Shown: positions 15,319 through 23,240, counted from the first letter of the stretch. The stretch: 25,101 nt of DNA from an uncultured Bacteroides sp. (GCF_902491285.1 NZ_CABUHK010000076.1:1-25101), one strand, 5' to 3'. Made by a program: numbers and translations. The notes: generated by a model not told the origin, from the letters alone.

Positions 15319-15326
15319 TATTTTTG
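15319..15326 (+). promoter_or_regulatory. Candidate -7 box for the PAS-LuxR regulator gene
   Basis: TATTTTTG matches TAnnTTTG and lies 46 bases before the ATG. A TTG at 15300-15302 is a possible -33 element, but the spacer is only 16 bases. Confidence 0.45.
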
Positions 15327-15372
15327 CCACAATCCAAGTAATAAACCGTAATCCACCGACTCACTATCTTAT

Positions 15373-16140
15373 ATGAAAACGACTCATGTCACCCGCGAAG
15401 AAATGTGGGCAAAGCAATGCCTGTCCACTACCGACATTGATTACACCGTGTGGGAACAGGATAAATCCATGCTTCACCAACTCTCTAAAATCAGTCATAG
15501 CTGCACGTTCGTTGTCGATGTGTATAAATGCAGATATGCCTACGCCTCTCCTAATTTCGTTGATTTACTAGGATACGACCGCCACAAAATAGAAACACTA
15601 GAAAGGCAGGGCGATTACTTGGAATCACGTATCCACCCGGATGACCGTGCACAACTGGCAGCATTACAGGTTACGTTAAGCCAGTTCATTTACAGCCTTC
15701 CCTTCGAACAACGGAATGAATATTCCAATATTTACAGTTTCCGTATACTTAATGCCAGGCAACAATATATACGCGTCACCAGCCGGCATCAAGTATTAGA
15801 ACAAGACCGTAACGGAAAAGCATGGCTTGTAATAGGCAATATGGACATTTCACCCGACCAGCAATATTCCGAAACAATAGATTGCACAGTTCTGAATCTG
15901 AAAAACGGGGAATTCTTCTCTCCTTCCTCTCCGCTCATATCTTCTACCAATCTCACTAATCGGGAAATAGAGATATTACGGCTTATTCAAAAAGGACTGT
16001 TAAGTAAAGAGATTGCAGACAAGCTATGTATCAGTATTCACACAGTTAATATCCATCGACAGAATCTATTACGTAAATTAGGTGTGCAAAACTCTATCGA
16101 AGCTATTCACTTGGGACAACAAACCGGGCTACTAAGTTAA
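15373..16140 (+). CDS. PAS-domain LuxR-family transcriptional regulator
   Basis: The 255-residue cytoplasmic protein has a PAS-like sensory fold at about 40-165 (SCTFVVDVYKCRYAYASPNF, LLGYDRHKIE, RIHPDDRAQL, WLVIGNMDIS). A LuxR/GerE helix-turn-helix follows at about 193-250 (LTNREIEILRLIQKG, SKEIADKLCISIHTVNIHRQ, LLRKLGV). There is no receiver domain and no membrane segment, so the signal is probably a small ligand or a redox or metabolic cue. It may control the divergent RRM gene or a distant target. The next gene is convergent, so it stands alone. Confidence 0.9.
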   Translation: MKTTHVTREEMWAKQCLSTTDIDYTVWEQDKSMLHQLSKISHSCTFVVDVYKCRYAYASPNFVDLLGYDRHKIETLERQGDYLESRIHPDDRAQLAALQVTLSQFIYSLPFEQRNEYSNIYSFRILNARQQYIRVTSRHQVLEQDRNGKAWLVIGNMDISPDQQYSETIDCTVLNLKNGEFFSPSSPLISSTNLTNREIEILRLIQKGLLSKEIADKLCISIHTVNIHRQNLLRKLGVQNSIEAIHLGQQTGLLS

Positions 16141-16177
16141 TTAACTCATACACCTTTTTTCAAAGCTGCTAATCTGT

Positions 16178-16762
16178 CTAAGGCATCCATTCCACCACAC
16201 CTGTCACCGGATGTTGCTTTCTCCATTCCACAAATTCCGGATAACTCTGCACACCATCCCGAATAACAGCCTGATAATATTCTATCCCCATAATCTTCTC
16301 CGAATCAGGAGTCTCATATTTCAATCTCAGAATCCCCTCTTTTGTTTCCTCCGTCAGAACACTGGAAATCCGTTCAGCCACTTTCTCAAAATATCCATCA
16401 TATCGGGAACCTTCCTGAATATGAATCATATCAATCTGCCAAAGTTCACCTTCTGCATTCTGATACCAGGCATGCCACTCGATACATGCCTCAACGGTAT
16501 GTAATAAATTCACGTATTCTATCCGCTTGACAGATTCATTTTCCGCCAGTTTCTCCATTGCCCGAAAACTATCCGTCAAGGTCACAGTAGAAGTATAAAT
16601 ATGGAAATCAATATCCCGGTGTTTCATCAACAGCCCTGTGCGCAAAGAACCCACCAAGTCAATCCGGGCACCTATACTCTCCCATATCGGAATAATATTC
16701 GTTTTCTCCACTATCTCCCATGCTTTCTGCTGATTCCGTTCTGCAATATCGAGGATATTCAT
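16178..16762 (-). CDS. Nucleotidyltransferase-fold protein, 194 aa
   Basis: Residues 37-54 (VGSLRTGLLMKHRDIDFH) show the polymerase-beta-type nucleotidyltransferase signature: GS at 38-39, then Asp50-x-Asp52. Asp111 in LWQIDMIHI could be the third metal ligand. This is the arrangement of small NTases such as aminoglycoside or protein-modifying MNT-type enzymes. C-terminal residues 120-194 look helical. I cannot name a substrate. No HEPN partner lies next to it, so a MNT/HEPN toxin-antitoxin pair is not supported. The gene is a monocistron, convergent with the LuxR gene and divergent from the helD-like gene. Confidence 0.8.
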   Translation of the reverse strand: MNILDIAERNQQKAWEIVEKTNIIPIWESIGARIDLVGSLRTGLLMKHRDIDFHIYTSTVTLTDSFRAMEKLAENESVKRIEYVNLLHTVEACIEWHAWYQNAEGELWQIDMIHIQEGSRYDGYFEKVAERISSVLTEETKEGILRLKYETPDSEKIMGIEYYQAVIRDGVQSYPEFVEWRKQHPVTGVVEWMP

Positions 16763-16852
16763 CTTTCTTTTTTTTAAGTTGAGTATGCAAAAGTAAGAAA
16801 AAGGCCTAATATATAGCTATAAATAACTATTTAATACTCGGACAAATCAACC

Positions 16853-16860
16853 TAACTTTG
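16853..16860 (+). promoter_or_regulatory. Candidate -7 box for the helD-like gene
   Basis: TAACTTTG matches TAnnTTTG and predicts a start near 16867, about 16 bases before ATG 16883. No clear -33 TTTG is seen. Confidence 0.5.
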
Positions 16861-16882
16861 CCACCCTTTCAATAAACTTTTA

Positions 16883-18964
16883 ATGCTCAAACGAAGTTTT
16901 CATATGATATTCAACAGAACAGAAAAACAGGAGAAAGAATACTTACAACAAGTAATCAGTATCATTAATGCTACGATAAACAGTACGAACAAGTCGGTCA
17001 AGGAGCACGTGGATACCTTGCAAGAATACAAAGACTATCTATGGTCGAACAAAGATATCGATCCTCATGAAATCCGTTCCATGCGCGAGAGTATCTTACA
17101 TCATTTTGCACGGGGAGAAAATGTAATTGACAAACGCAACCGCCTGAGTAAAATACTAGATATTCCCTATTTCGGACGGATAGATTTCAAGGAGAAGAAA
17201 GACGGAAGCAAATCCCTGCCTGTTTACATAGGGATACATACATTTTTTGATTTCAACAACAAGAGAAACCTGATATACGATTGGCGGGCACCTATTTCGA
17301 GTATGTTCTACGATTATGAGTTGGGCGAAGCGAGCTATTCTTCTCCGGCAGGCGAAGTGCATGGAGAAATTTCACTCAAACGCCAATACCGTATTCGCAA
17401 AGGAAAAATGGAATATATGATTGAAAGTTCCATTACTGTTCACGATGATATCCTGCAAAAAGAGCTCAGTTCCAATGCGGACGATAAGATGAAAAACATC
17501 GTCATGACTATTCAGCGCGAGCAGAACCGGATTATCCGTAATGAGGCTGCCCCTGTACTCATTATACAGGGAGTTGCCGGTTCAGGGAAAACTTCCATTG
17601 CGTTACATCGCATTGCCTACCTGCTCTATGCGCAAAGAGGTCAGATCTCCTCAAAAGACATTCTAATTATCTCGCCTAATAAAGTGTTTGCCGACTACAT
17701 CTCCAATGTCCTTCCGGAACTTGGCGAAACAACTGTGCCGGAAACCAGTATGGAGCAAATCCTCTCCACAGTCCTCGACAATAAATATAAATATCAAAAT
17801 TTCTTTGAGCAAGTGACGGAACTACTGGAAAAGCCGACTTCGGATTTTATTGAACGGATACAATATAAAGCCTCCTTCGAGTTCATATCACGGCTCGATA
17901 AATTCGTTCTTCACATAGAAAACAACTATTTCAAAGCGACAGATGTAAAACTCACCAAGTACATCACCGTTCCTGCCGGATTTATCAGCGAACAGTTCAA
18001 GCGATTCCACCGTTACCCCGTATGCCAGCGGTTTGAGACTATGACAGACTACATTCTGGAAATGATGAAATTCCAATATAACTTCACAGTTACTACTGCT
18101 GAAAAGAATCTGCTGAAGAAAGAAATTAAGAATATGTTTGCAGGAAACAATGACCTGCAAATCTATAAAGATTTCTTCGAATGGACAGGAAAGCCCGAGA
18201 TGTTCAAAATGCGCAAGAATCGTACACTGGAATATGCAGACTTAGCAGGTTTAGCTTATCTGCATATCGCACTAAATGGGAACAACACCCAATCCGTTAA
18301 ACACCTTCTGATAGACGAGATGCAAGATTATTCTCCCATACAATACAAGGTGATTCAAAAACTATATCCCTGCCGAAAAACAATTCTGGGAGACGCTGCC
18401 CAAACCGTAAATCCTTACGGTTCTTCCACTGCCGATATGATTCAGAAAGCATTTACAACAGGAGAAATAATGAAACTTTGCAAAAGCTACCGTTCTACTT
18501 TTGAGATTACCAACTTTGCACAAAAAATTCAACCGAACAATGAGTTAGAACCTATTATACGCCATGGAGAACAACCAATAATTCTTCAATTCCAAAATGT
18601 TGAAGAGGAAGTTCTCGGTATCTCAGACTTAATAAACTCTTTCAAAAACTCCAATAACACATCATTAGGAATCATCTGCAAAACCGAATCCCAAGCAAAA
18701 GGACTTGCTCAAAAACTCCAGATTTATACCAACGACTTCTCACTATTGTCAAATCAAAGCTCCGCTTATGTGAAAGGAATTATCATCACTTCCGCCCACA
18801 TGGCAAAAGGATTGGAATTTGATGAAGTAATCATTCCGCAAACAGATGATAAGAACTACCATTCTGACATCGATAAAAGCATGCTTTATGTGGCAGTGAC
18901 AAGGGCTATGCACAAACTAACTTTGACTTATTCCGTCTCTTCTTCCAAGTGTCGATTCCTGTAA
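16883..18964 (+). CDS. HelD-like UvrD-family ATPase (RNA polymerase recycling motor or DNA helicase IV type)
   Basis: In this 693-residue protein, an N-terminal charged coiled-coil (residues 10-80) is followed by PYFGRIDF and an IYDWRAPISSMFYDYELG segment, both typical of HelD and not of UvrD, Rep or PcrA. The helicase core begins with QGVAGSGKTSIALHRIAYLL (Walker A Lys236). Motif II is LLIDEMQDYSPIQ (Asp478-Glu479), and SYRST, ITSAHMAKGLEFDEVIIP and VAVTRAMHKLTL are the later motifs. In Firmicutes and Actinobacteria, HelD pulls RNA polymerase off DNA with ATP; that role here is inferred from the N-terminal motifs. The start could also be Met at 16904. It is a monocistron with its own terminator. 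Confidence 0.88.
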   Translation: MLKRSFHMIFNRTEKQEKEYLQQVISIINATINSTNKSVKEHVDTLQEYKDYLWSNKDIDPHEIRSMRESILHHFARGENVIDKRNRLSKILDIPYFGRIDFKEKKDGSKSLPVYIGIHTFFDFNNKRNLIYDWRAPISSMFYDYELGEASYSSPAGEVHGEISLKRQYRIRKGKMEYMIESSITVHDDILQKELSSNADDKMKNIVMTIQREQNRIIRNEAAPVLIIQGVAGSGKTSIALHRIAYLLYAQRGQISSKDILIISPNKVFADYISNVLPELGETTVPETSMEQILSTVLDNKYKYQNFFEQVTELLEKPTSDFIERIQYKASFEFISRLDKFVLHIENNYFKATDVKLTKYITVPAGFISEQFKRFHRYPVCQRFETMTDYILEMMKFQYNFTVTTAEKNLLKKEIKNMFAGNNDLQIYKDFFEWTGKPEMFKMRKNRTLEYADLAGLAYLHIALNGNNTQSVKHLLIDEMQDYSPIQYKVIQKLYPCRKTILGDAAQTVNPYGSSTADMIQKAFTTGEIMKLCKSYRSTFEITNFAQKIQPNNELEPIIRHGEQPIILQFQNVEEEVLGISDLINSFKNSNNTSLGIICKTESQAKGLAQKLQIYTNDFSLLSNQSSAYVKGIIITSAHMAKGLEFDEVIIPQTDDKNYHSDIDKSMLYVAVTRAMHKLTLTYSVSSSKCRFL

Positions 18965-19001
18965 TAGGATAGATGTAGTAGCAAACATCGGAAATTAATT
19001 G

Positions 19002-19043
19002 AAATAGGAAATAATAGGAGATTAGCTATTATTTCCTATTTTT
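19002..19043 (+). terminator. Terminator of the helD-like gene, perfect 16-bp stem
   Basis: AAATAGGAAATAATAG (19002-19017) pairs without mismatch with 19026-19041 around an 8-base loop, then TT and G. The T-run TTTTT is partly in the stem. The right arm also contains TATTTTTG (19037-19044), a -7-like box ending four bases before the next ATG. Confidence 0.65.
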
Positions 19044-19048
19044 GCACA

Positions 19049-19360
19049 ATGGAAAATAATGGAATAAAATACGAGTTTACCACAAAAGTATGGAATTACT
19101 CATCGACTGTTGGAACAGGCGGTTGGTACATAGCCTGCCTGCCGAAAGAAATGTCCAAAGAGATTAGAGAGAATCTCGGATTCTTAGAGGAAGGCTGGGG
19201 ACGGTTGAAGATGACAGCCAAAATCGGCAATACCCAATGGGAAACTGCAATCTGGCTTGACACGAAACTTGATACTTATTTACTTCCTCTCAAAGCAGAA
19301 ATCAGAAAAAAGGAAAAAATCGTAATTGATAAAGAGGTAGAGATTATGATTTGGATTTAA
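19049..19360 (+). CDS. DUF1905 family protein
   Basis: The 103 residues (YEFTTKVWNYSSTVGTGGWYIACLPKEMSKEIR, then WGRLKMTAKIGNTQWETAIWLDTKLDTYLLPLKAEIRKKEKI) match the small beta-barrel DUF1905 fold, often found alone or fused to a YdeI-like domain. The molecular function is unknown. The protein is cytosolic, with no signal. It follows the helD-like gene by 84 bases that include a terminator, so it probably has its own promoter. If the TATTTTTG box at 19037 is used, the mRNA would be almost leaderless. Confidence 0.85.
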   Translation: MENNGIKYEFTTKVWNYSSTVGTGGWYIACLPKEMSKEIRENLGFLEEGWGRLKMTAKIGNTQWETAIWLDTKLDTYLLPLKAEIRKKEKIVIDKEVEIMIWI

Positions 19361-19672
19361 GACAGACAATGGAAGAACTCCAGGAAAAGACAAGAGCCGC
19401 CTGAATAATCTTAACTTTCTTCTATTGTACTGTTCTTCAAGTATAGTCTCAAAACAACTATTCCATTTATACTATTTGGCTTATATACATTCATGAATGT
19501 ATATAAGCCAAAACTCAATATGCAAACGAAATTTTAATACATTTCTAATCAAATAAATTACATTCTATTCCAATAAATCAAAAGCAACAAATTTCGGACA
19601 CCCTCTTTACACAAAAACATGAGAACACTACATCCTTCTCTGTTGCATTTTCGTAAGAAGCATTTTAATTAA
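19361..19672. other. Gene-free convergent region with a 38-bp perfect palindrome
   Basis: These 312 AT-rich bases lie between the DUF1905 gene (+) and the small lipoprotein gene (-). I see no supported ORF. The only clear structure is a perfect palindrome at 19475-19512: 19 bases starting TTTGGCTTATATAC mirrored about the centre TTCA|TGAA. It has no adjoining T-run, but could act as a shared 3' hairpin. Confidence 0.8.
19475..19512. repeat. 38-bp perfect palindrome
   Basis: The two 19-base arms are exact reverse complements with no spacer. As RNA it would form a stem of about 15 bp with a loop near TTCATGAA. It sits between two convergent genes. Confidence 0.9.
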
Positions 19673-20032
19673 CTAGAAATCAGATAAATCTATCCGATAT
19701 ATTCCCTCAATACTTGGCAATATAATCCCATCAGTCTGCTGAACTTTTATAATAACGATACGTTTCTCAGCAGTCTGATATATATGTGACGGAGTATTTT
19801 TTCCCGCAAACATTTCAGACTTGCCATCTCCCCATTGGATATTACCAGACAGTTTACTGCCTGTAAGTTCCAAAAAACCGAATGAATTACCACTATGCTC
19901 TATTGTTACAACGCTATAGTCTTTAAAAGGATCTTCTTCCGGTCCCTCCTGCAAGATATCCTCTCCACCACTACAAGAATATATCATAAAAAAAATCAAA
20001 GCTAGTCTTATATATTTCTGTATTGCCTTCAT
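19673..20032 (-). CDS. Small lipoprotein downstream of the C10 peptidase (possible inhibitor or PKD-like domain)
   Basis: The 119-residue protein has a lipoprotein signal (MKAIQKYIRLALIFFMIYSC, Cys20), then an acidic linker (GGEDILQEGPEEDPFKDYS). A domain of about 80 residues rich in beta-strands follows, with IQWGDGKSEMFAGKNTPSHIYQ, a WGDG...HxY pattern like PKD domains. It lies 47 bases after the C10 cysteine peptidase gene on the same strand, with no terminator between, so they are probably cotranscribed. Bacteroides C10 peptidases are known to be paired with small inhibitor genes related to the streptopain propeptide (Spi, Bfi, Bti). That role is possible here from position and size, but the PKD-like pattern is a competing reading. 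Confidence 0.75.
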   Translation of the reverse strand: MKAIQKYIRLALIFFMIYSCSGGEDILQEGPEEDPFKDYSVVTIEHSGNSFGFLELTGSKLSGNIQWGDGKSEMFAGKNTPSHIYQTAEKRIVIIKVQQTDGIILPSIEGIYRIDLSDF

Positions 20033-20079
20033 ATTCCTCTATTTTTATATTAATTACCTATTACAAAACGTATTCTTTT

Positions 20080-21870
20080 TTACTCATATTCATCTTCATC
20101 CTCTATCTTTTTTCGAAGTATAATGACATACTCTCTATCAGTCAGCTCACTTGTATCAATCCGAATCTCCGGATTATCATCATCAGTAATTCCCGAAAAT
20201 ACCACTTTATTAGTCAACGAGAGCAGCTGATAGTCTACCCGAGGATAAGTTCTTAAACTAATCCTCTTATTTTCCTTATCATAAGCAAAACTTGTCATTT
20301 TCTCCAAAGGTATATCTTCCTCCTTGAGAATAATTTCAGATCTCAGCAGTGAACCACCTCTCAGATAGTCCCAATCCTCCGAATATTTACCTTTATAATA
20401 TACTCTAATTCGATCTCCTGCCTTTATTGGTAGAGTAATCTTACAAGAACAGTCTGTTATACAGTTTTGATGGGAATCCGCCGGAAACCGAACTGGGATT
20501 TTTTCAGAAATATATTCTTTTATAGTTCCGTCCTTGTCTGCCAAAGCTATCCTCAAGTTTCCGTCAAAAACTGACCGCCCTATGTTGTTGATAGCTCCTA
20601 TACTTATTTTAAATTCTTGATTAGTCTGAATATCATTAGCATCTATTACAAGCCCCTCATAATACACCCCATTCACTTCCTTTCTGACAAGAACCAAATT
20701 ATCTGTAAAAGCAGAAGTCCCATTTTTGTCTGGTATCAAATCAAAAAAAGCAGCCTGTTCTTGAGTGTATCCACCACTAGAACTGCCAGAACCTGGATTG
20801 GAAGGATTCATAACGGTCAATAAGTAATATCCATTCGAACTGCCACTCCACCCCCAATTAATATGATAATAATTTTCCTGTGTATAACCATCTACTACAA
20901 ACATATGCCCTCCACCGGATTTTGTGGAACCTGTATATAGAATTGGTCTTCTTGCGTCAAGTTCTTTCCTCAACATCTGATGCCATTCACTCATAACACG
21001 AGTTGCCCTGTTTTGCATATGAGCTCCTTTATTATATTTCATATAGGTTATCATGCCTTCTAGTGCATCCTTATAATACGCCCACGTAGACTTCTTACCA
21101 AATTGAGACTTTGAAATAATACCACAATCATATATAAGAGTTGCAACTTCATCCTTTATATCGGTATCCGAGTTCTTATCAACTCTTACCGGCATTTTAC
21201 TCCAGACATAAGGACGTTCAAAAGTCTTGCTTGGTATCTGTGTGTTCTTATCAGCCTGTAGAACATAAGCAGGTGTAGTTCCTACTCCCTTATCCGGCCA
21301 TTGATAATATTGCATAATAATCGCCATTGCAGTAGACACACAGCCAGTAATTGCCTTTCCGGCACTAGTTGTTGGCGACAACCTGTTGAAAGGAGCTTGC
21401 TGGTCCCACAAAGCAGTAGACAATTCTACTATTGGTGAGCCAACAGCATCTGAAGCTCGTGTCCAAAACTTCGAAACATAAGAAGTACCCATAACATGTT
21501 CCTTCCGAGCTGCATTAATTTGATTACGCAATCCGTTCATCCAGTCAAGTAAATTAGGAGGCATATTTTCAGCTACAAAATGATTCGAAAAAGAATATCC
21601 TAATATTGGCATGGAAACATCATCTCCTGATACAATCACAAAACCGTCACTATCCATACGGTTAAATACATAAAAAGCAGGAGTAGTTACACTTCTCGTA
21701 ACAATATTTTCACCATCCCATACCAACTGAAGCTGAGGTGTTCCATTACGAGTCCGCATCTTTGCACTAAAAAAATCTACAGCTATTTCTCTTGCCTGCT
21801 CTACAGTAATTTCATTAGCAAGAAGAAATTTTGAGGTAAATAATATAAAAAACAAAAATATGTATTTCAT
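20080..21870 (-). CDS. C10 family (streptopain-like) cysteine peptidase, secreted
   Basis: The 596-residue protein has a signal peptide (MKYIFLFFILFTSKFLLA). Residues 19-125 form a Spi-type inhibitory propeptide (ITVEQAREIAVDFFSAK, PAFYVFN, GFVIVSGDDVSMPILGYS). The peptidase domain runs from about 145 to 370. The nucleophile is Cys177 in AITGCVSTAMAIIMQYYQWP, the catalytic His is His322 in GGGHMFVVDGY, and YYHINWGWSGSSNGYYLL is the conserved oxyanion/Trp region. The last 200 residues are beta-rich and extend beyond streptopain, perhaps for secretion or binding. In B. fragilis and B. thetaiotaomicron such enzymes (Bfp, Btp) are secreted or surface proteases. The propeptide should keep it inactive until cleavage near residue 145. 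A small lipoprotein gene follows. Confidence 0.93.
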   Translation of the reverse strand: MKYIFLFFILFTSKFLLANEITVEQAREIAVDFFSAKMRTRNGTPQLQLVWDGENIVTRSVTTPAFYVFNRMDSDGFVIVSGDDVSMPILGYSFSNHFVAENMPPNLLDWMNGLRNQINAARKEHVMGTSYVSKFWTRASDAVGSPIVELSTALWDQQAPFNRLSPTTSAGKAITGCVSTAMAIIMQYYQWPDKGVGTTPAYVLQADKNTQIPSKTFERPYVWSKMPVRVDKNSDTDIKDEVATLIYDCGIISKSQFGKKSTWAYYKDALEGMITYMKYNKGAHMQNRATRVMSEWHQMLRKELDARRPILYTGSTKSGGGHMFVVDGYTQENYYHINWGWSGSSNGYYLLTVMNPSNPGSGSSSGGYTQEQAAFFDLIPDKNGTSAFTDNLVLVRKEVNGVYYEGLVIDANDIQTNQEFKISIGAINNIGRSVFDGNLRIALADKDGTIKEYISEKIPVRFPADSHQNCITDCSCKITLPIKAGDRIRVYYKGKYSEDWDYLRGGSLLRSEIILKEEDIPLEKMTSFAYDKENKRISLRTYPRVDYQLLSLTNKVVFSGITDDDNPEIRIDTSELTDREYVIILRKKIEDEDEYE

Positions 21871-21888
21871 AAAAAAGTATGATTAAGT

Positions 21889-22204
21889 TCACATTACAGT
21901 AGTTAAAATTTGACAGTAGACTGTCACGTCAGTAAGAGAAAACGACCCAATATCTTATCAGTTGTTATACCTTTACTGCCCCCTCCCTTTACCACTACAC
22001 TAGCACCTATAATAGACCCTCCATTATCTGGTTACAATACCAACCACCAACCTTGCTTTTTTGCAGCACAATACCTGTTATAGCAACTGTACTCTTCGTC
22101 GCATAATTCTCAGAATAAAATGCCTGTTGTCCTAACACATAAGACATTACTAACTGACAACCCCATTTTTGAGGTATCTTCATTGGAATAAGAAAATCTT
22201 TCAT
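21889..22204 (-). pseudogene. Frameshifted relic of a SusC-type N-terminal (CarboxypepD_reg-like) domain
   Basis: An ORF of 65 codons (22204 down to 22007) starts MKDFLIPMKIPQKWG and contains STVAITGIVLQKSKVGG before ending IMEGLL. Directly downstream, in another frame (22028 down to 21924), the - strand reads DNGGSIIGASVVVKGGGSKG, then ITTDKILGRFLL. That is the classic pattern of the beta-sandwich at the start of SusC/RagA TonB-dependent transporters (ITGxV...G.PIIGASVVVKGT..G..TD.DG.F.L). A further shift at a T-run near 21939-21942 restores FSLTDVTVY. With two frame changes and no barrel, this is a decayed fragment. Alternatively, only the 65-aa ORF is real and the rest is chance. It lies 18 bases or less from the C10 gene start. 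Confidence 0.55.
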
Positions 22205-22289
22205 CGTATTTAAAATTAAGTTACTATAATGATTAAAAATCCATCAAATCGATATAAAACAATCTGGCAAAACTGTTTATTCACACTTA

Positions 22290-22297
22290 CAAATGTA
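22290..22297 (-). promoter_or_regulatory. Candidate -7 box driving the relic, C10 peptidase and lipoprotein
   Basis: The - strand reads TACATTTG, a TAnnTTTG match. I see no other such box between here and the C10 start codon, so the peptidase mRNA may carry a leader of about 410 bases that includes the relic. Confidence 0.45.
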
Positions 22298-22376
22298 ATC
22301 TGAAAGAAAAAAATTGGAAACTAAAAACGTACATAAGAGGTATGAGATTCATACCCACAAATATCCCATTCTATCG

Positions 22377-22408
22377 TTGTACAAAAAGACTCTATTTTTG
22401 TACAAAAA
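22377..22408. promoter_or_regulatory. Pair of TTGTACAA palindromes, possible operator
   Basis: TTGTACAAAAA (22377-22387) recurs as TTGTACAAAAAA at 22398-22409, 21 bases (two helical turns) apart. The second site extends to a 14-bp palindrome, TTTTTGTACAAAAA (22395-22408). The pair also forms an 11-bp inverted repeat. Spacing and symmetry fit a dimeric regulator binding one DNA face. Confidence 0.4.
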
Positions 22409-22504
22409 AGCCCCATCACAAAACCAGTCTTACAGATAACAACGTATTAACAGTTTTGTGATTTTTCGGCTATAATCGAAAAATTCATTTTATCAGGTCA
22501 GGCA

Positions 22505-23212
22505 TTAAATCTCCCCATTCACCCCTAAGCCAAACAAGGCGAAATCGCCCAGGCAAGGGTCATCCGGGAAAACCTCAGCCAATGCTGCCGTTATCTGACG
22601 GGCATTTTTCAAAGAGAAGGTTTCTGTATCCGTCAACTTGAAATAATGGGCTACCCGGCAGACGTGTGTATCCAAAGGAACAATCAGTTCTTTGCGGTCA
22701 AAGCTCTTCCAAATTCCAAAATCAACTGCCGAATCCCGGCGAATCATCCAACGCAAAAACATATTGAGTTTCTTTTGAGGACTTTTAGCGGATACTTCAA
22801 GGAATGAGCACAACTTTTCCATAGGTATTCCTGAGTACGTATTCAAGGCTTCCTCCAAACTTTCAAACTGTGTATAGGCTACATATAATCGCCGGAAATA
22901 TCCATAAAAATCGGCATACGACAGCATACGATAGAAGCTATTGGTTACTCCCGAAGGGAAATCGACCTCCCACTGGCGGGACAGTACATACTGATAAGGC
23001 GAATCCCCCATTAGCCTGTGCAATTCGTCCGCTTTCTTCAATATCTGTTTGCGATTGCCGAAACTCATAATTGCGGTCAGCAAGCCACTGATTTCAATAT
23101 CCTGTTTCAGCGTATAGCGATGAGGGAATTGTACCGGGTCGCTTGTAATAAAGTCTGCGCAATGGTAAATCTCCGCACACATCAAAAGTTTATTCTTTAT
23201 ATCTTCAGTCAT
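22505..23212 (-). CDS. TIGR02757 family (DUF2400) protein
   Basis: I start this 235-residue protein at ATG 23212 (MTEDIKNKLLMCAEIYHCAD), not the in-frame ATG 23251, because a -7 promoter box (23241-23248) lies between them. Family-like stretches are FITSDPVQFPHRY, DIEISGLLTAIMSFGNRKQI, FLRWMIRRDSAVDFGIW, LIVPLDTHVCRVAHYFKLT and FPDDPCLGDFALFGLGV. The VPLDTHVxRVA segment resembles the helix-hairpin-helix/GPD region of base-excision DNA glycosylases, so a DNA-related role is possible, but the family has no established function. It follows the MATE gene on the same strand by 42 bases and has its own promoter. Confidence 0.88.
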   Translation of the reverse strand: MTEDIKNKLLMCAEIYHCADFITSDPVQFPHRYTLKQDIEISGLLTAIMSFGNRKQILKKADELHRLMGDSPYQYVLSRQWEVDFPSGVTNSFYRMLSYADFYGYFRRLYVAYTQFESLEEALNTYSGIPMEKLCSFLEVSAKSPQKKLNMFLRWMIRRDSAVDFGIWKSFDRKELIVPLDTHVCRVAHYFKLTDTETFSLKNARQITAALAEVFPDDPCLGDFALFGLGVNGEI

Positions 23213-23240
23213 CTTGAGAATGTATCTAGTATTGAAAGTG

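Larger units (their letters stand above)
22205..22504. other. Gene-free region upstream of the relic and C10 peptidase
   Basis: These 300 AT-rich bases hold no supported gene. They contain a - strand -7 box at 22290-22297, two TTGTACAA sites (22377-22408), a 10-bp inverted repeat ATCACAAAAC/GTTTTGTGAT (22415-22424 with 22453-22462), and a 7-bp hairpin TTTTTCG/CGAAAAA (22462-22468 with 22477-22483). The hairpin is a weak terminator for the TIGR02757 gene that ends at 22505. Confidence 0.7.

Noticed and set aside
16178..16762. MNT/HEPN toxin-antitoxin module
   Set aside because: The nucleotidyltransferase signature is present but there is no HEPN-like partner next to it, and the gene is flanked by unrelated, oppositely oriented genes.
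19002..19041. Invertible phase-variable promoter
   Set aside because: The inverted repeats are separated by only 8 bases, too little to hold a promoter, and no recombinase gene is near. A terminator is simpler.
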